A DNA stretch of 64,000 bases. Source: Enoplolaimus lenunculus (lineage: Eukaryota > Nematoda > Enoplea > Enoplida > Thoracostomopsidae). Below are positions 1-11,100 of this stretch, piece by piece. Within the stretch, counting starts at the first letter, position 1. Each line of letters begins with the position of its first letter. The notes under the pieces are model-generated. The model ran no database searches, was not told the DNA's origin, and saw only the letters and a list, made by a program, of their open reading frames with translations. A program made the translations under genes and the position numbers. The DNA is taken from the NCBI GenBank assembly GCA_030248215.1, contig JASANG010001227.1:186001-250000 (forward strand), written 5' to 3'.

Positions 1-671
1 ATTGTGGGCAAAGTGAGAAATGTTTGTCAGTTTCTAACTTTGAACTGTATCTTAACCCCACAACAATGCCGCAGCAGTCCGGGGCGGGGCTTCCTCCAAA
101 TTCCAGGGTGGGAATTCGCAAACTCGTGAGCGAAGCGAACGAGATGCCAGGCGTATTTTAAAACATCGGCAGTTTTTGTTTCAACCGGTTAGGGTGGGGG
201 CCCCTTTCAGGAGTGGGGCCCCCAAATGGGGGTATGGGAGTGGCTCCTCCGGCCGTGTACCACAATCTGGACATTTTTATCAGGGCCAAGATTGATTTGC
301 GAAATAAGGGAAATCTTAGCAATGTAGAAATTTATTTAATAAAGTAAACAAATCTAAGATTGGGAGACGAAGATGTCTATAAAGGGGGTGGGGGGTGGCG
401 AACCATCGATTGCCCCCCGGTTTTTGTCGTAGATGCGGCAGTGGTTACATTTTGGTTCAACACTTTTTTCCTACGTTTCAGGTTACGCTTTGGGTTTGGG
501 TCAGGCTTAAGGTAAAGGTTTAAGCAAAGACATCGAATTACTTAACGTTTGTGTGGGTAACACATCATCTAAATTCGAGCCTAAAACCTGTAGGGGGGTG
601 ACCATTTACAAAAACCAAAATGAATTTTGTAATTCTTTCCCAACTGTTAAACTATGTATCTTAGCAAAACG
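1..671. other. intergenic, no gene seen
   Basis: No open frame or known repeat terminus is supported here. The only structure I note is a GC-rich stretch near 190-225, where GGGGGCCCC and GGGGCCCCC form an inverted pair about 10 bases apart. The rest is ordinary AT-rich spacer. Confidence 0.5.
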
Positions 672-881
672 ACACTGCAAAAATAGTGAGTCAAATTGAC
701 TCTTTCCCAAATAGGCTCTACGGGACTACACTCACTGAGTCAAATTCGACTCTGCCAGATTCAAACGTGCGACTCGGTGAATCGAATTTGACACTGGCGG
801 AGTCGAACTTGACTCAGTTTGTGTAGTCCGGCAAAGCATATTTCGGAGACAGTCAATTTGACTCACCATTTTTTGCAGTGT
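672..881. mobile_element. Palindromic MITE, family A (TGAGTCA-rich), copy 1
   Basis: The left end ACACTGCAAAAATAG and the right end TTTTTTGCAGTGT are inverted copies, and the whole 210 bp is an imperfect palindrome. Family members share ends close to TACACTGCAAAAAATGG and are bounded by TA, as expected for Tc1/mariner-type target duplication. The interior repeats GAGTCAAATT and TTTGACTC several times, giving about four TGAGTCA heptamers. No coding capacity. Confidence 0.85.
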
Positions 882-1428
882 GGAAAAATACAAAAAGTTT
901 TCTAAAATCAGCTTTCATTCTTTAACGATTTTGAAAACTAAAGTATAGTTTTTGAAGAACAAATTAGGCAACAGGCGATGCATTTGATACTAAACAAACA
1001 AGACGTCTCTCACTTGTGTAGGTAGGCTACATAAGACATTTCCTCTAGAGATTCACGTTGGCCCGTTGCCAAAGTGAGCCAGTGGGGATCAGAGTCCCCT
1101 GGAAAAAATTTTGCGCCGTTAAAAAATTGTCAATCCTGCTTGTAAGTCATCGAAAACCCTTGTATGACCTTGCTGAATAATTTTTAATCCCATAGCAAAA
1201 TAAGCTGGCTATAGGTCGTGTTTCACATAGCAGCAAAGCTCAAACAAATTGCACTGTGTAGTGGTACGTTTTTGCTGGTTGCCAAATTTTGCTTAACCAA
1301 TGACAGAGTAGAATGCGTTTCTGCTGGTGTACGCAAGTTACGGCGAAATTCTGCGTAATAGACTTTACCCTCTGTTATGCGCTTCCTAGCAGTATGCCAG
1401 ACACGTCTTCAAAGTTAATTGAGGATAA

Positions 1429-2383
1429 CAGGGTGCAACCGAAGGTGAAAAATACTGGAGCCGGAGCCGGAGGCCAACGAAACTAGCCCGAGAGGAAGCC
1501 TGAGCCGGAGCCGGAGGCCAACGAAACTAGCCCGAGAGGAAGCCTGAGCCGGAGCCGGAGGCCAACGAAACTAGCCCGAGAGGAAGCCTGAGCCGGAGCC
1601 GGAGGCCAACGAAACTAGCCCGAGAGGAAGCCTGAGCCGGAGCCGGAGGCCGACGAAACTAGCCCGAGAGGAAGCCTGAGCCGGAGCCGGAGGCCAACGA
1701 AACTAGCCCGAGAGGAAGCCTGAGCCGGAGCCGGAGGCCAACGAAACTAGCCCGAGAGGAAGCCTGAGCCGGAGCCGGAGGCCAACGAAACTAGCCCGAG
1801 AGGAAGCCTGAGCCGGAGCCGGAGGCCAACGAAACTAGCCCGAGAGGAAGCCTGAGCCGGAGCCGGAGGCCAACGAAACTAGCCCGAAAGGAAGCCTGAG
1901 CCGGAGCCGGAGCCGGAGGCCAACGAAACTAGCCCGAGAGGAAGCCTGAGCCGGAGCCGGAGGCCAACGAAACTAGCCCGAGAGGAAGCCTGAGCCGGAG
2001 CCGGAGGCCAACGAAACTAGCCCGAGAGGAAGCCTGAGCCGGAGCCGGAGGCCAACGAAACTAGCCCGAGAGGAAGCCTGAGCCGGAACCGGACGTGAAG
2101 CGAAATTAGGTACTAAAAATGACGGTTTAATTAGTTGATTTTAGCAAATATCTGCAATCTGTTGCTAAGTTGCTTGCTAATACGCTAATTTTCTGTGAAA
2201 TTTCGGAAATTTTTTCCTGAAAATTGTGACGAAAGTAAAACGAACAAGCTAAACACTGATATATTTGCAAAATTTTACTATCGAAATTGTCGGAACCTTC
2301 GGCCAAAATTCTACTGCAGCCGGAGCCGGAGGCTGATTTTCTGCAGGAGTAAGGGCCAGAAGCTGACCTCCGGTGGTGCCCTG
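1429..2383. mobile_element. hAT-like MITE, family C, with internal minisatellite
   Basis: It begins CAGGGTGCAACCG and ends GGTGGTGCCCTG, matching the CAGGG...CCCTG termini typical of hAT transposons. Flanking octamers GAGGATAA and GAAGATGC agree at five of eight positions, a possible old 8-bp target duplication. Other family members in the window are 330-430 bp. This one is about 955 bp because a 44-bp unit has expanded near its left end. The right half (2100-2340) matches the inner sequence of the copies at 20109 and 41537. It is non-coding; open frames read across it are translations of repeat. Confidence 0.75.
1459..2094. repeat. 44-bp minisatellite, about 14 units
   Basis: The tandem unit contains GGCCAACGAAACTAGCCCGA followed by GAGGAAGCCTGAGCCGGAGC. 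The motif CCAACGAAACTAGC recurs at 44-bp steps from 1473 to 2051. One unit has a G change (CCGACG near 1649), and one is lengthened by an extra 6-bp CCGGAG (near 1905). Units are nearly identical, so the expansion is recent. Confidence 0.95.
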
Positions 2384-2495
2384 GAAGATGCTGATAACCA
2401 CAAAGATGTACATAATGTGAAATTAGCTGGGCCGGTCCAGAAAAAAACCATTGAAATATACTCATTTTTTCTGTGTCAAATCGGTAACAATTTTT

Positions 2496-2743
2496 GGCCA
2501 ATGTATGGAACAGGGGCGGCGGAACAGTAGTATAAGCATATTCCTAAAGCCTAAGCCTAAGCATAAGCCTAAGCGTGACAATGAGCGTATTCCTAAGCCT
2601 AAGCCTAAGCGTAAGAATGAACTTGTACCTAAGCCTAAACCTAAGCCTAAACCTAAGCTTTATTAAACAAAAAATGGGTGTAAAGCTTCAACTCTATTGC
2701 AGTCCCACAGAAAACCGTTTCGCCCCTGATCTTTACATGGGCC
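2496..2743. mobile_element. TTAGGC-bearing MITE, family B, copy 1
   Basis: Terminal inverted repeats: GGCCAATGTATGGAACAGGG at the left and CCCCTGATCTTTACATGGGC at the right. The interior is a run of CCTAAG hexamers (TTAGGC read on the other strand) broken by short variants such as GCGTGACAATGAGC. The family has at least thirteen members in this window and no coding capacity. Confidence 0.85.
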
Positions 2744-3222
2744 CAATTTATTAATAACGCAGTCGCTTTCTTGTCGTACCCTAATCATTAACAGCACTCA
2801 GTGTCGAGCAACAGAATACTACCACCGGACAATCTACAGCGCTGTCTCTAATCCATTAAATCTGGGTGTTCCTAACCTTCCTGATGTACCTCGAAGTTAA
2901 ATTGCCTGGAGACACCTTCGCCCACGGTTCCTATTAATGGATTCTTGCTGGCTCGTAGGGGTTTAACAAGCGACCCATTCTGGTTCGTCAATGAACCTAT
3001 ACAGGTTGATAGCCTATTTTTGTAAACACTAATAATATGTGAGTAACCTTTACTATAATAGAAAAAATTCAATTTAAGTAACCAGTAAAACGATGATTGG
3101 CTGATCATCGTTGTTACTATTGCCAACAAGTACTTATAACAAACCTAAATTCAACCATACATTGGTTAAGTGATCAAGATTCATGCTAGCGGGAGCAGCC
3201 ATTTAGTAAAGGTCATTCATTT

Positions 3223-3434
3223 TGACCCATATAAAGATCAGGGGCGGAACGTTTTTCTGTGGGACTGCAATAGTGTAAGCTTGAGTTTTAGACTGAATTT
3301 TTTACTTGGATTAGTTTTTAGGCTTAGGCTTAGGAATATGCTCATTCTTACGCTTAGGTTTAGGCTTACGCTTACGCTTAGGCTTAGTAATATGCTTATT
3401 ATAATACGGTTCCGCTCGTGTTCTTTACATTGGC
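3223..3434. mobile_element. Family B MITE, copy 2
   Basis: Starts ACCCATATAAAGATCAGGGG and ends TGTTCTTTACATTGGCC. The inside carries the family's TTAGGCTTAGG tracts and the motif GGAATATGC. Inverted relative to copy 1. Confidence 0.8.
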
Positions 3435-3731
3435 CATCATTTGAAACCTGAGGCCTACGACATATTTAGGGTCAAATATTAATATTAACGGTCTATGTGC
3501 GCACGCAAGTTTTTGCAGCGAGAATTTGGAGTTGCAAAATACAGCGGCAAGTTCTCGCTGCTAAAACTAGCCCATGTGAGCCAAGGGTGCAGCTACGGTC
3601 GGAAACTTTTCAGGGGTCAGAGCTGTTTGTTATTTTAATACAGGGGTTTTTAGGCACGGTTTTAATTTGTAACACAAAAACTCTCGCTTAGAAAATCTGA
3701 TGCACCGTAATTCCGCGTTTTGCGTAAATCC

Positions 3732-3944
3732 TACAATGTAAAAAATGGTTACTCAAATTGACTCTCTCGGAAACAGGCTTTTCCTGACTACACAAACTGA
3801 GTCAAATTCGACTTTACCAGAGTCAAATTCGATTTACTATGTCGCACGTTTGACTTTGGCGGAGTCGAATTCAACTCAGTTTGTGTAGTCACGAAAAACC
3901 TATTTCCGAGACAGTCAATTTGACTCCAGATTTTTTACAGTGTA
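3732..3944. mobile_element. Family A palindromic MITE, copy 2
   Basis: Ends TACAATGTAAAAAATGG and TTTTTTACAGTGTA, palindromic, with inner GAGTCAAATTCGACTTT and its inverse. One change at the outer end (TGTAA for TGCAA) marks some divergence from the consensus. Confidence 0.8.
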
Positions 3945-4616
3945 GCTACACCTATGCATGTGAGCTAGGCGTTACTCATGTCCCGGAGTAGACTGGCAAT
4001 CATGACTACCGGCATGTGACCTGTGGGTCAGTAGGAACTTAGGCCAATCAACAAAATGAAAAATCTTGGTAGTGTAAATTATTTTCCTAAATAGTCAATG
4101 ACTGAGACCGGTTTATATCAAAATGTCAGGGTGGATTTGTAGTGCGTGTACAGATGTCACTGCACCCAGCGCCTCTAAATTTCAGCAGAACTTAGGCTAT
4201 ATTAGCTGGGATCACATTTTTGATGAGATTGTGTGAGCTTTCGGGCTGCACGGAAATTTTCAGGGAACTCAGCAGGCACAGCATCAGTTTGGAAGGTTCC
4301 GAGCTGGAAAGAGGAGCAATTGAAGTGTCGGTGTCCCAGAGAGTTGCTGCGGGGGTATGTGCACAGATTTGAAATCTGCCGTAGATTGCAGAAAAGTATA
4401 AACATTGCAGACAGGTCCTGGGTGAGCTGCGGAGGCTTCCGCAGCTCAAAAAGTATAAAATATGGCAAGAAACTCGGTAAAAGGTTGTAAAAGGTACTAA
4501 ATTCGATGGAAACGGTTTGGAAATGCAAAATTCTACTTAAATTTCTGAATTTTACGTCTACGGAAATGTAAACAAAAATCTTTGAGAAAACGATCGAAAA
4601 TTATGATAGCTTACTT

Positions 4617-4742
4617 TGAGGGTCGTCCCGTTTACTGGTGAGACTGTAATAGAGTAGGCGTAGATTTTTTAATCTACATTTTCTGCGTAGGTCCAGGTTT
4701 ACACTTTTCTCAACGGTTTAGGTTTAGGAATATGCTTAATCT
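4617..4742. mobile_element. Family B MITE remnant
   Basis: Contains a degraded left arm (GAGGGTCGTCCCGTTTACTG) with GAGACTGTAATAGAGTA, then a weak TTAGG tract ending in GGAATATGCTTA. The right terminus is missing. Confidence 0.5.
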
Positions 4743-5078
4743 ACAATTACTGCTCTAAAAGTAACACTGACCGGGTCATCCATTTTGCATCCTGTATTTA
4801 ATCCAACGCAACGGTTCAGGATTCTGTTGGATGCAACAGAACATTTTTGGGAAACAGTTTCGGGGCCACTCAAACGAAGAAAACAAACAACTTTGACAAA
4901 TAACAACTGTTTGGCAATTTTAATCAAATGTTTATGGAAATATGGTCAAAATTGGTATCGCGATAATTCGTCGGCCGGACAACTTATAAATTGAAATTTC
5001 ATCGACTCGACAATTTGTCTCCCGTTTTATTTTGCTTTGCTCTCAAAACTATCGTCATGGTTTTCATTCGAGACTTCA

Positions 5079-5290
5079 GCCCATGTAAAGATGAGGGGCG
5101 GAACGTTTTTGTGTGCGACTAGAAAAGAGTATCCTTTAGCTTTAAACGAATTTTTTTGCTTAGTTTAGGTTTTAGGCTTAGGCGTAGGCGTAGGAATATG
5201 CTCATTCTTACGCTTAGGTTTAGGCTTAGGATTAGGCTTAGACTTAGCAATATATTTATAATACTGTTCCGCCCCTGTTCTTTAATTGGC
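5079..5290. mobile_element. Family B MITE, copy 3
   Basis: Left end GCCCATGTAAAGATGAGGGG, right end TTCCGCCCCTGTTCTTTAAT. The interior holds TTAGGCTTAGG and GCGTAGGCGTAGG tracts. It sits about 90 bp from an oppositely oriented copy at 5380. Confidence 0.82.
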
Positions 5291-5379
5291 GGACTCACAC
5301 CAAAATGAACAGACAAACCAAAAATCAACGCTTGTAATCTCTCGTGAAACTACACCATAAACGCATCCTCGGATGTTGG

Positions 5380-5583
5380 GGCCAATGTAAAGAACAGGGG
5401 CGGAACACAATAATATAACCATACTTCAAAGCCTAAACCTAAGCCTAAGCCTAAGCGTAAGAATGAGCATATTCCTTAGCCTAAGCCTAAGCTTAAACCA
5501 AGCAAAAAAAATAGTCTACAGCTTAAGCTTACTCTATTGCAGTCATTCAGAAAAACGTTCCGCCCCTGATCTTTGCATGGACC
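5380..5583. mobile_element. Family B MITE, copy 4
   Basis: Left end GGCCAATGTAAAGAACAGGG, right end CGCCCCTGATCTTTGCATGG. It is inverted relative to the neighbour ending at 5290, so the two form a roughly 500-bp inverted pair. Confidence 0.82.
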
Positions 5584-5842
5584 GCAGTTTGGGTTGTTTT
5601 CCGGGGGGAAAGCCTATTTAATCAGCTGTGTACAGGGTGTTTCGGCTTTGTCACGTGCATCATTCGCTGTCACATTGTCACCCGTAAAGTTGCGATGACG
5701 TGGGGTAACTTGATATTATTGCAATTGCAAGATAATTGCTTTTATGAAGCGGTTTATTTGTTTGCCCACAATTTCAGCATCAGCAATGTACCTACTTTCT
5801 TTCTTGAACACAATCCAAGCGTGAACAGTTAATATGGTAATC

Positions 5843-6303
5843 AGAGTTGGACTTTACTCTCGGGTAAACGCCGTTCGGGTAAAGAATTAGAGTCGCGGGT
5901 ACCAACGGGTAAAGATTTGTATCACGTGGCTATAAAAATTGTCAATTTTACCGCGCCAACTTTCGAGAATACGGAACCGGGCACACAAAAAAAAAAAAGA
6001 AAAAAACAAAAAAAAAAAAAAAACGCACCAGAAAAAGCCCAAAAAAATATCAGAAATATTATTTTGAGTGTTGCTGCGCTGGTTTGTAGTAAACTTTCAT
6101 GTGTAAAATTCATTGGAGCTATAACGCATGATTTCATTAAAATGCAAATAATATTCACGGATGTTTAAAATATTTGTTTAATTTCAGGCTCGGGTAAATG
6201 GTGGTTCGGGGCTCGATCTTTGCAGCTTGGGTTTACCCGAGAGTAAAAATTTTTATTTCCGAGAGTAAAACGCGACTCGGGTAAAAATTACTTGCTCAAC
6301 TCT
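5843..6303. mobile_element. MITE with AGAGTTG ends and CTCGGGTAAA repeats
   Basis: The left edge AGAGTTGGACTTTACTC and the right edge GAGCAACT/CAACTCT form inverted ends, each followed by an inverted ACTCGGGTAAA. The middle contains an oligo-A block (5987-6021) that creates a lysine-rich reading frame on the plus strand and a phenylalanine-rich one on the minus. Those frames are artefacts. Only one full copy is in the window. Confidence 0.6.
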
Positions 6304-8107
6304 CATGGTAACGTTGAATAAACGAGTCCTTGATTGAACTATTAATGTTTCTTACGAGTTTTTATTTAAAGCGGAAAAAATTAGGTTTGCCTACCATAAA
6401 CAGCTACATTAGAGTAGATAGTGAGGTTCGAAGTAGTTTTTATCACTTTTAACCGATGTTATACGAAAATCGAACCTTTAAGTATTGTTGTACATTTGTT
6501 TTAGCAGAAGCTATGCACAAAAAATAAAAATGTTTTCGCAGAAACAATGCTGTAGCGAGAGTGTGCGTTTTGTCCGTAGTTCCTACTGAGGGACTTTGTT
6601 TTAACCCTATCGCTCGGAACACTGTCAAGACAAAACCGGCTATCTAAGTACATGATGTGTGTTTTCATCAGGCCCTGGTTATAGCATCGTTTTTTGACAC
6701 TGGTACTAAGGGGAGCGAGTGGACAATTTATCACAACTATGCGCGCATTGTTATACGTTGGTGACCCATAAAGAGAAAAACCGTGCTTAACTAAGGTGGG
6801 ATCCTAAAACCCCCTCATCTAAAACTTCACCTATCCTCATCAAATGGTTTGTTGTGGGCTATCGATTGTTTGTTCTTTACCGACAAATGTCTTGAAGTCA
6901 CCGTGCCCCCACATTTATAGAATAGTGCGGTATGGGCATGTTTTACTATCCAGCCATGGAATGCTGTCGTCTTCTTGAATCTCCTGTAGTTTCAACGCGT
7001 CCTAAGCAGAAGGTGGGTTCACGCTCATCAAACCCCCTACACAACAGATTAAAATTTCTAATGAAGTACTTTGACGACAGTGGTTTTTAGCGTTCTAGTG
7101 TAACAACTGCTTTAGTGCGTGGTTCAGGGGGGTGGAGGTAGGCTGAAGTCCCTTTTAGAATGTGACTAGAAAGTAAAACGTGCCCATATCCACACGTCTC
7201 CATAAATACGGGGTAACGTATTTCATTCTTCAAAATATTACTAGTGAAATGCGTGGTTTACATTAATTTGTGGACGTGATGTGGAAATTCTCAGTGGCTA
7301 TGGACTCTTGATCCCGTACACAAATTAATGTACATCATGCATAATGGGGAAAACGCGTTACCGTGACAAGCGGGTCACAGTTTGTCCCATGTTTATTTGA
7401 CATCAACGTTAAAATTCGAAACTCGGATTTCATATGACATTAACTTACGAATCACCACTCTCAGCTGTTCAATGTGTATAAGAGTCAGTATGTCATGTGA
7501 TACTGTGGGATATTTGTGCGAATACCATGATGATCTGCGGGACGGTGTTAATATTTGCGTGCTTATAAATAAATAGACTGTTGGTCGATAGAGGCTCAGC
7601 TGTGCTTTAAAAACCAAATACGCACCTCTAAACTCATTTCTGATACAAAATCACTCAGACCTATTGTTATAATTAAATAATTTAAGTTCTACACTATAAA
7701 ATAATCTACAGGACAGTTTGGTTATGTTACCTCAAGTATGCAGAAATGTGACCTACACATGATGATAGCAGACAACTACGACCTTTCGAATAAGATAACG
7801 AGTTGATAAAATGTTACCCTACAGTTTGATAGGCACAAAACATGTCCAAGACGTTCCAGTTATAACATGAGCCCGTATACGGGGGAAACTAAGCTCGTAC
7901 TTGGAATCCGCAACCCAAGATGCACGATAGTTCAGTCCCGGTGGAAAAATTTTGACTCACCCCAGATTCTGGTAAACCCCGCATGACATTTGACCCACCG
8001 CTTCCGTTAACTTGTTAGATTGGACAACTTCCAAAACTAGCCCGACCATTTATACGAAAAAACTTTTATAAGTTGAAAAACATATATGGTTGACCATCAA
8101 ACTTCAG
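6304..8107. other. intergenic, upstream of the endoglycoceramidase
   Basis: No gene is supported. The short frames at 7382-7617 overlap on both strands and have no recognisable domain. A weak TATA-like TTTTATAAG lies at 8064-8072, about 35 bp before the chosen start codon. That is too close to be a convincing core promoter for it without a very short 5' UTR. Confidence 0.4.
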
Positions 8108-11100
8108 ATGCAACATATTATTGTTTTGCAATTAATTGCAATTTATTGCAGTTTTGCAGTTGCAGGGCAACGCAATTTGTTGCAGTTGCCCAAAATATCG
8201 CTTGACTCGACTACAAAGCAATTTGTCGACGCAACAGGGGCGACTCGTGTGTTTCATGGATTGACGTTCGTTAATAAAGTTGACGATGTTGTAAGTTGTT
8301 GAGTTTACAGTACAATATAAAATAGCAATTCTTCAAGCAACCGTACATGCAACAAGTAAAACAGTGAAGGGTCGAAATCAGATCGCTAAAGCACTATTCA
8401 CACGTGCAATTTTTTGTGCAGCTGCAACTTGCACTTGCAAGTTTTGCTCAAAATACCGTTCGAACAACTTGCAGCTGCAAATAATTCATTAAACATCATA
8501 GCTCAGAATCAGAAGGCACTTAAATCGACAAATTAAAAAATTCTCAAATTATTTGAAATCATCTACAATAAATACACAGAATTTCATTAAGTTTGATTCA
8601 ATAGCTTAAAAAGGTCGACTTGTTAACAACTTGATGTCACTCACACGTTACCATACGTGCAATTGGCACACAAAATGTCTCCTCCCAAAAGAAAATCAAT
8701 ACGGTGCTGTACACAGTTGAGAAAAGCGATTTCTAGCTTATATATTCACAAAATCAGGGGGGGAATACTGTAAGACAAAAAGGCTCAGATATCAAGTAAA
8801 CAAAGTTTATCTTTTGAAACATTTTGCTTTCTCAGATCGAAATCACTGATAATGAGATGATTGGTCTCGTTCAACTGGGCGTTAACGTCGCAAGGATTGG
8901 ATTTGAGTGGAACCTGTTAGAATTGAACCCGGGTCACTACAACCAAACCTATTTAGATCAGCTCATAAACCTGGTTGACCAGTTCGGAGCTCACGGAATA
9001 TATTCGATTGTTGAGATGCATCAGGATTGCTGGGCACCTCGTTATTGTGGTCATGGGATGCCGGATTTTTATGCCGGACCCTACAATTTGAGCAGATATC
9101 ATGGAAAAGGTTAGCGGTTATTGTTGTTGTCTTCGACGGTATCCTGTGACTGCGAACACAAGTCGAAACATAAACCGACCCATGTGTAGAACAGGGCCGG
9201 AACAGTAGATAAGCATATTCCTAAACCTAAGCGTAAGGATGAGCTTATACTTAAGCCTAAGCCTAAGTCAAAGTTAAGCCTATGTCTAAGCCTACGTATC
9301 AAGATGAACTTAGACCTAAGCCTAAGCCTAAGCCTAAGCAAAAACCAGTCTAAAGCTTGACCTTACTCTATTACCGTCCCGCAGGAAAACGTTCTGGCCC
9401 TGTTTTATACATGGCCCCAAAAGCCGATTTCAATGCCTTCGAAGTGTATTTCTGCTATGAAATATAAGTCGAACAACGACGCTAAACTTGTACCCCAAAG
9501 TACTCGCAGTGTCGGATTCAGAAATTTCTCAAGGAAATACGTCGTCTCTGAAGATAAAATAGCGGAAAACTCGCGCACGAGAAGCCAAACGCCATTTTAG
9601 TGCTAAACATTTTGGCCAATTTTGTGTTTCGATCTTTGTTTGACGACCTGGGCCAGGGTGACCCACTTGGAGTTGTCGTTGCGTTTATATGCGTGAATAC
9701 TAATATATCTACAAAAATAACACAGACCGTGTAAAAATAGTTGCAGTTTTAAACAGAATTTTCAAGCAAGAGGTCAACCAGAAACATGTAAAATGAAAGA
9801 TGAAATTTTAGACTTTTAATTTGCCAAAAAAACATTTTTCAGGTTAATATTTTGGACCTAAAATTTTCAAAAACCCAAAAATATGTTTTCCATATTTTGG
9901 TCAGTTTTTTGCCTTAATGGGTCGATTTGTCCAATCAGCCGATTAATTGTGTCATGCCACGCCGGTGCCCTACGCTGTTTTACGTAAATTGAAATTTTGA
10001 ATTTTTTATTAATTTTGACCAGGAATATTCGCGTTTCCCGAACCATTTTTGCGGCCAAAACTCAAATCGTACTCAAAGCATCAGCCGTTGCCGCAATGTA
10101 CTCCATCGTTGAGCGCAACATTATTTGGCTGGCCATCGTGTTATTTGACGTTCGCTGTTGGTGCCGCTGCACAAAGGTAAATCTTTATTTTTGTTTATTT
10201 TAAGTATAAAACTATTTTAATCCCTTCTCACATTGAGTTGCCTGTAGGCAACTGAGCGCAGTGTATATACGTTAAATAGTATATATCACACTGTGTGTAA
10301 CAATTGCAACACGTATACATAGTACTAAATCACCACAAGACGTGAGAACCCCCTCGGGCTCGAGCGTCAAGCTCCTATAGCTGAGTGGTGATGGTATACG
10401 CCTACCACTGCAGTCACTGGAGTTCGAATCCTAGCATAAAAGTAGGTCTCAGGGGAAATAGAAAATATTCATGTGAGAAAGGGTTAATGTTTCTAAAAAT
10501 GCATTCTATTTTCAAAATTCAGGCTCGAAAACGAACATAGCGGATGTTATTATTAAGAAATCCTCAGGTACGGATAATCAGCCTCGCCCCTCGCCCCTGT
10601 GAGGGCAATCAATGCCCTTATACGATTCGCCGAGTGCCGGCTTTTCCAGGAAGGTCCCTATTGGTTGCCATAGCTGTAATCTCGACACAAAACAATCGTA
10701 TATGACTATATTATTTACCCAAAATTGCTGTTCCTACAAATTCCACTATTAAACAGCGGTTGGACTTCTGAAACCCTGCTTAAGTACGACTTCATACTTA
10801 AGTACTGTATTGACCCGAATAATGGGGGTAATAAGAGGGAGGGTCCCCATTTTGAGTCCGAATCAATAGGAATCGGTATTCCTATTAGAGTCCGCAAGCG
10901 GATAGAGTCCCTAAACCCTAATTAGAGTCCGTAAATGCCAATTATCCGTAATGGTTGTGCATAAATGACTCCAGGACCAAATAAAGTTGAATCCGAAACT
11001 TTAAAGCGTAAGTACTTAAATTTTGAAAGTATATTCCTAAGTATAACCTTGCATTATCGCTCAAGCTTTTGACACAAGACAAACAGCGTTTAATTCAATG

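Noticed and set aside
4192-4528. Overlapping frames of 85-108 codons on both strands
   Set aside because: Three mutually overlapping frames with no domain, no splice structure and ordinary base composition; most likely chance.
5917-6168. Lysine-rich and phenylalanine-rich frames
   Set aside because: Caused by an oligo-A block inside a MITE with AGAGTTG ends.
10371-10440. Functional tRNA gene
   Set aside because: A and B boxes match, but the acceptor stem is not paired and the sequence recurs within a TTAA-flanked repeat.
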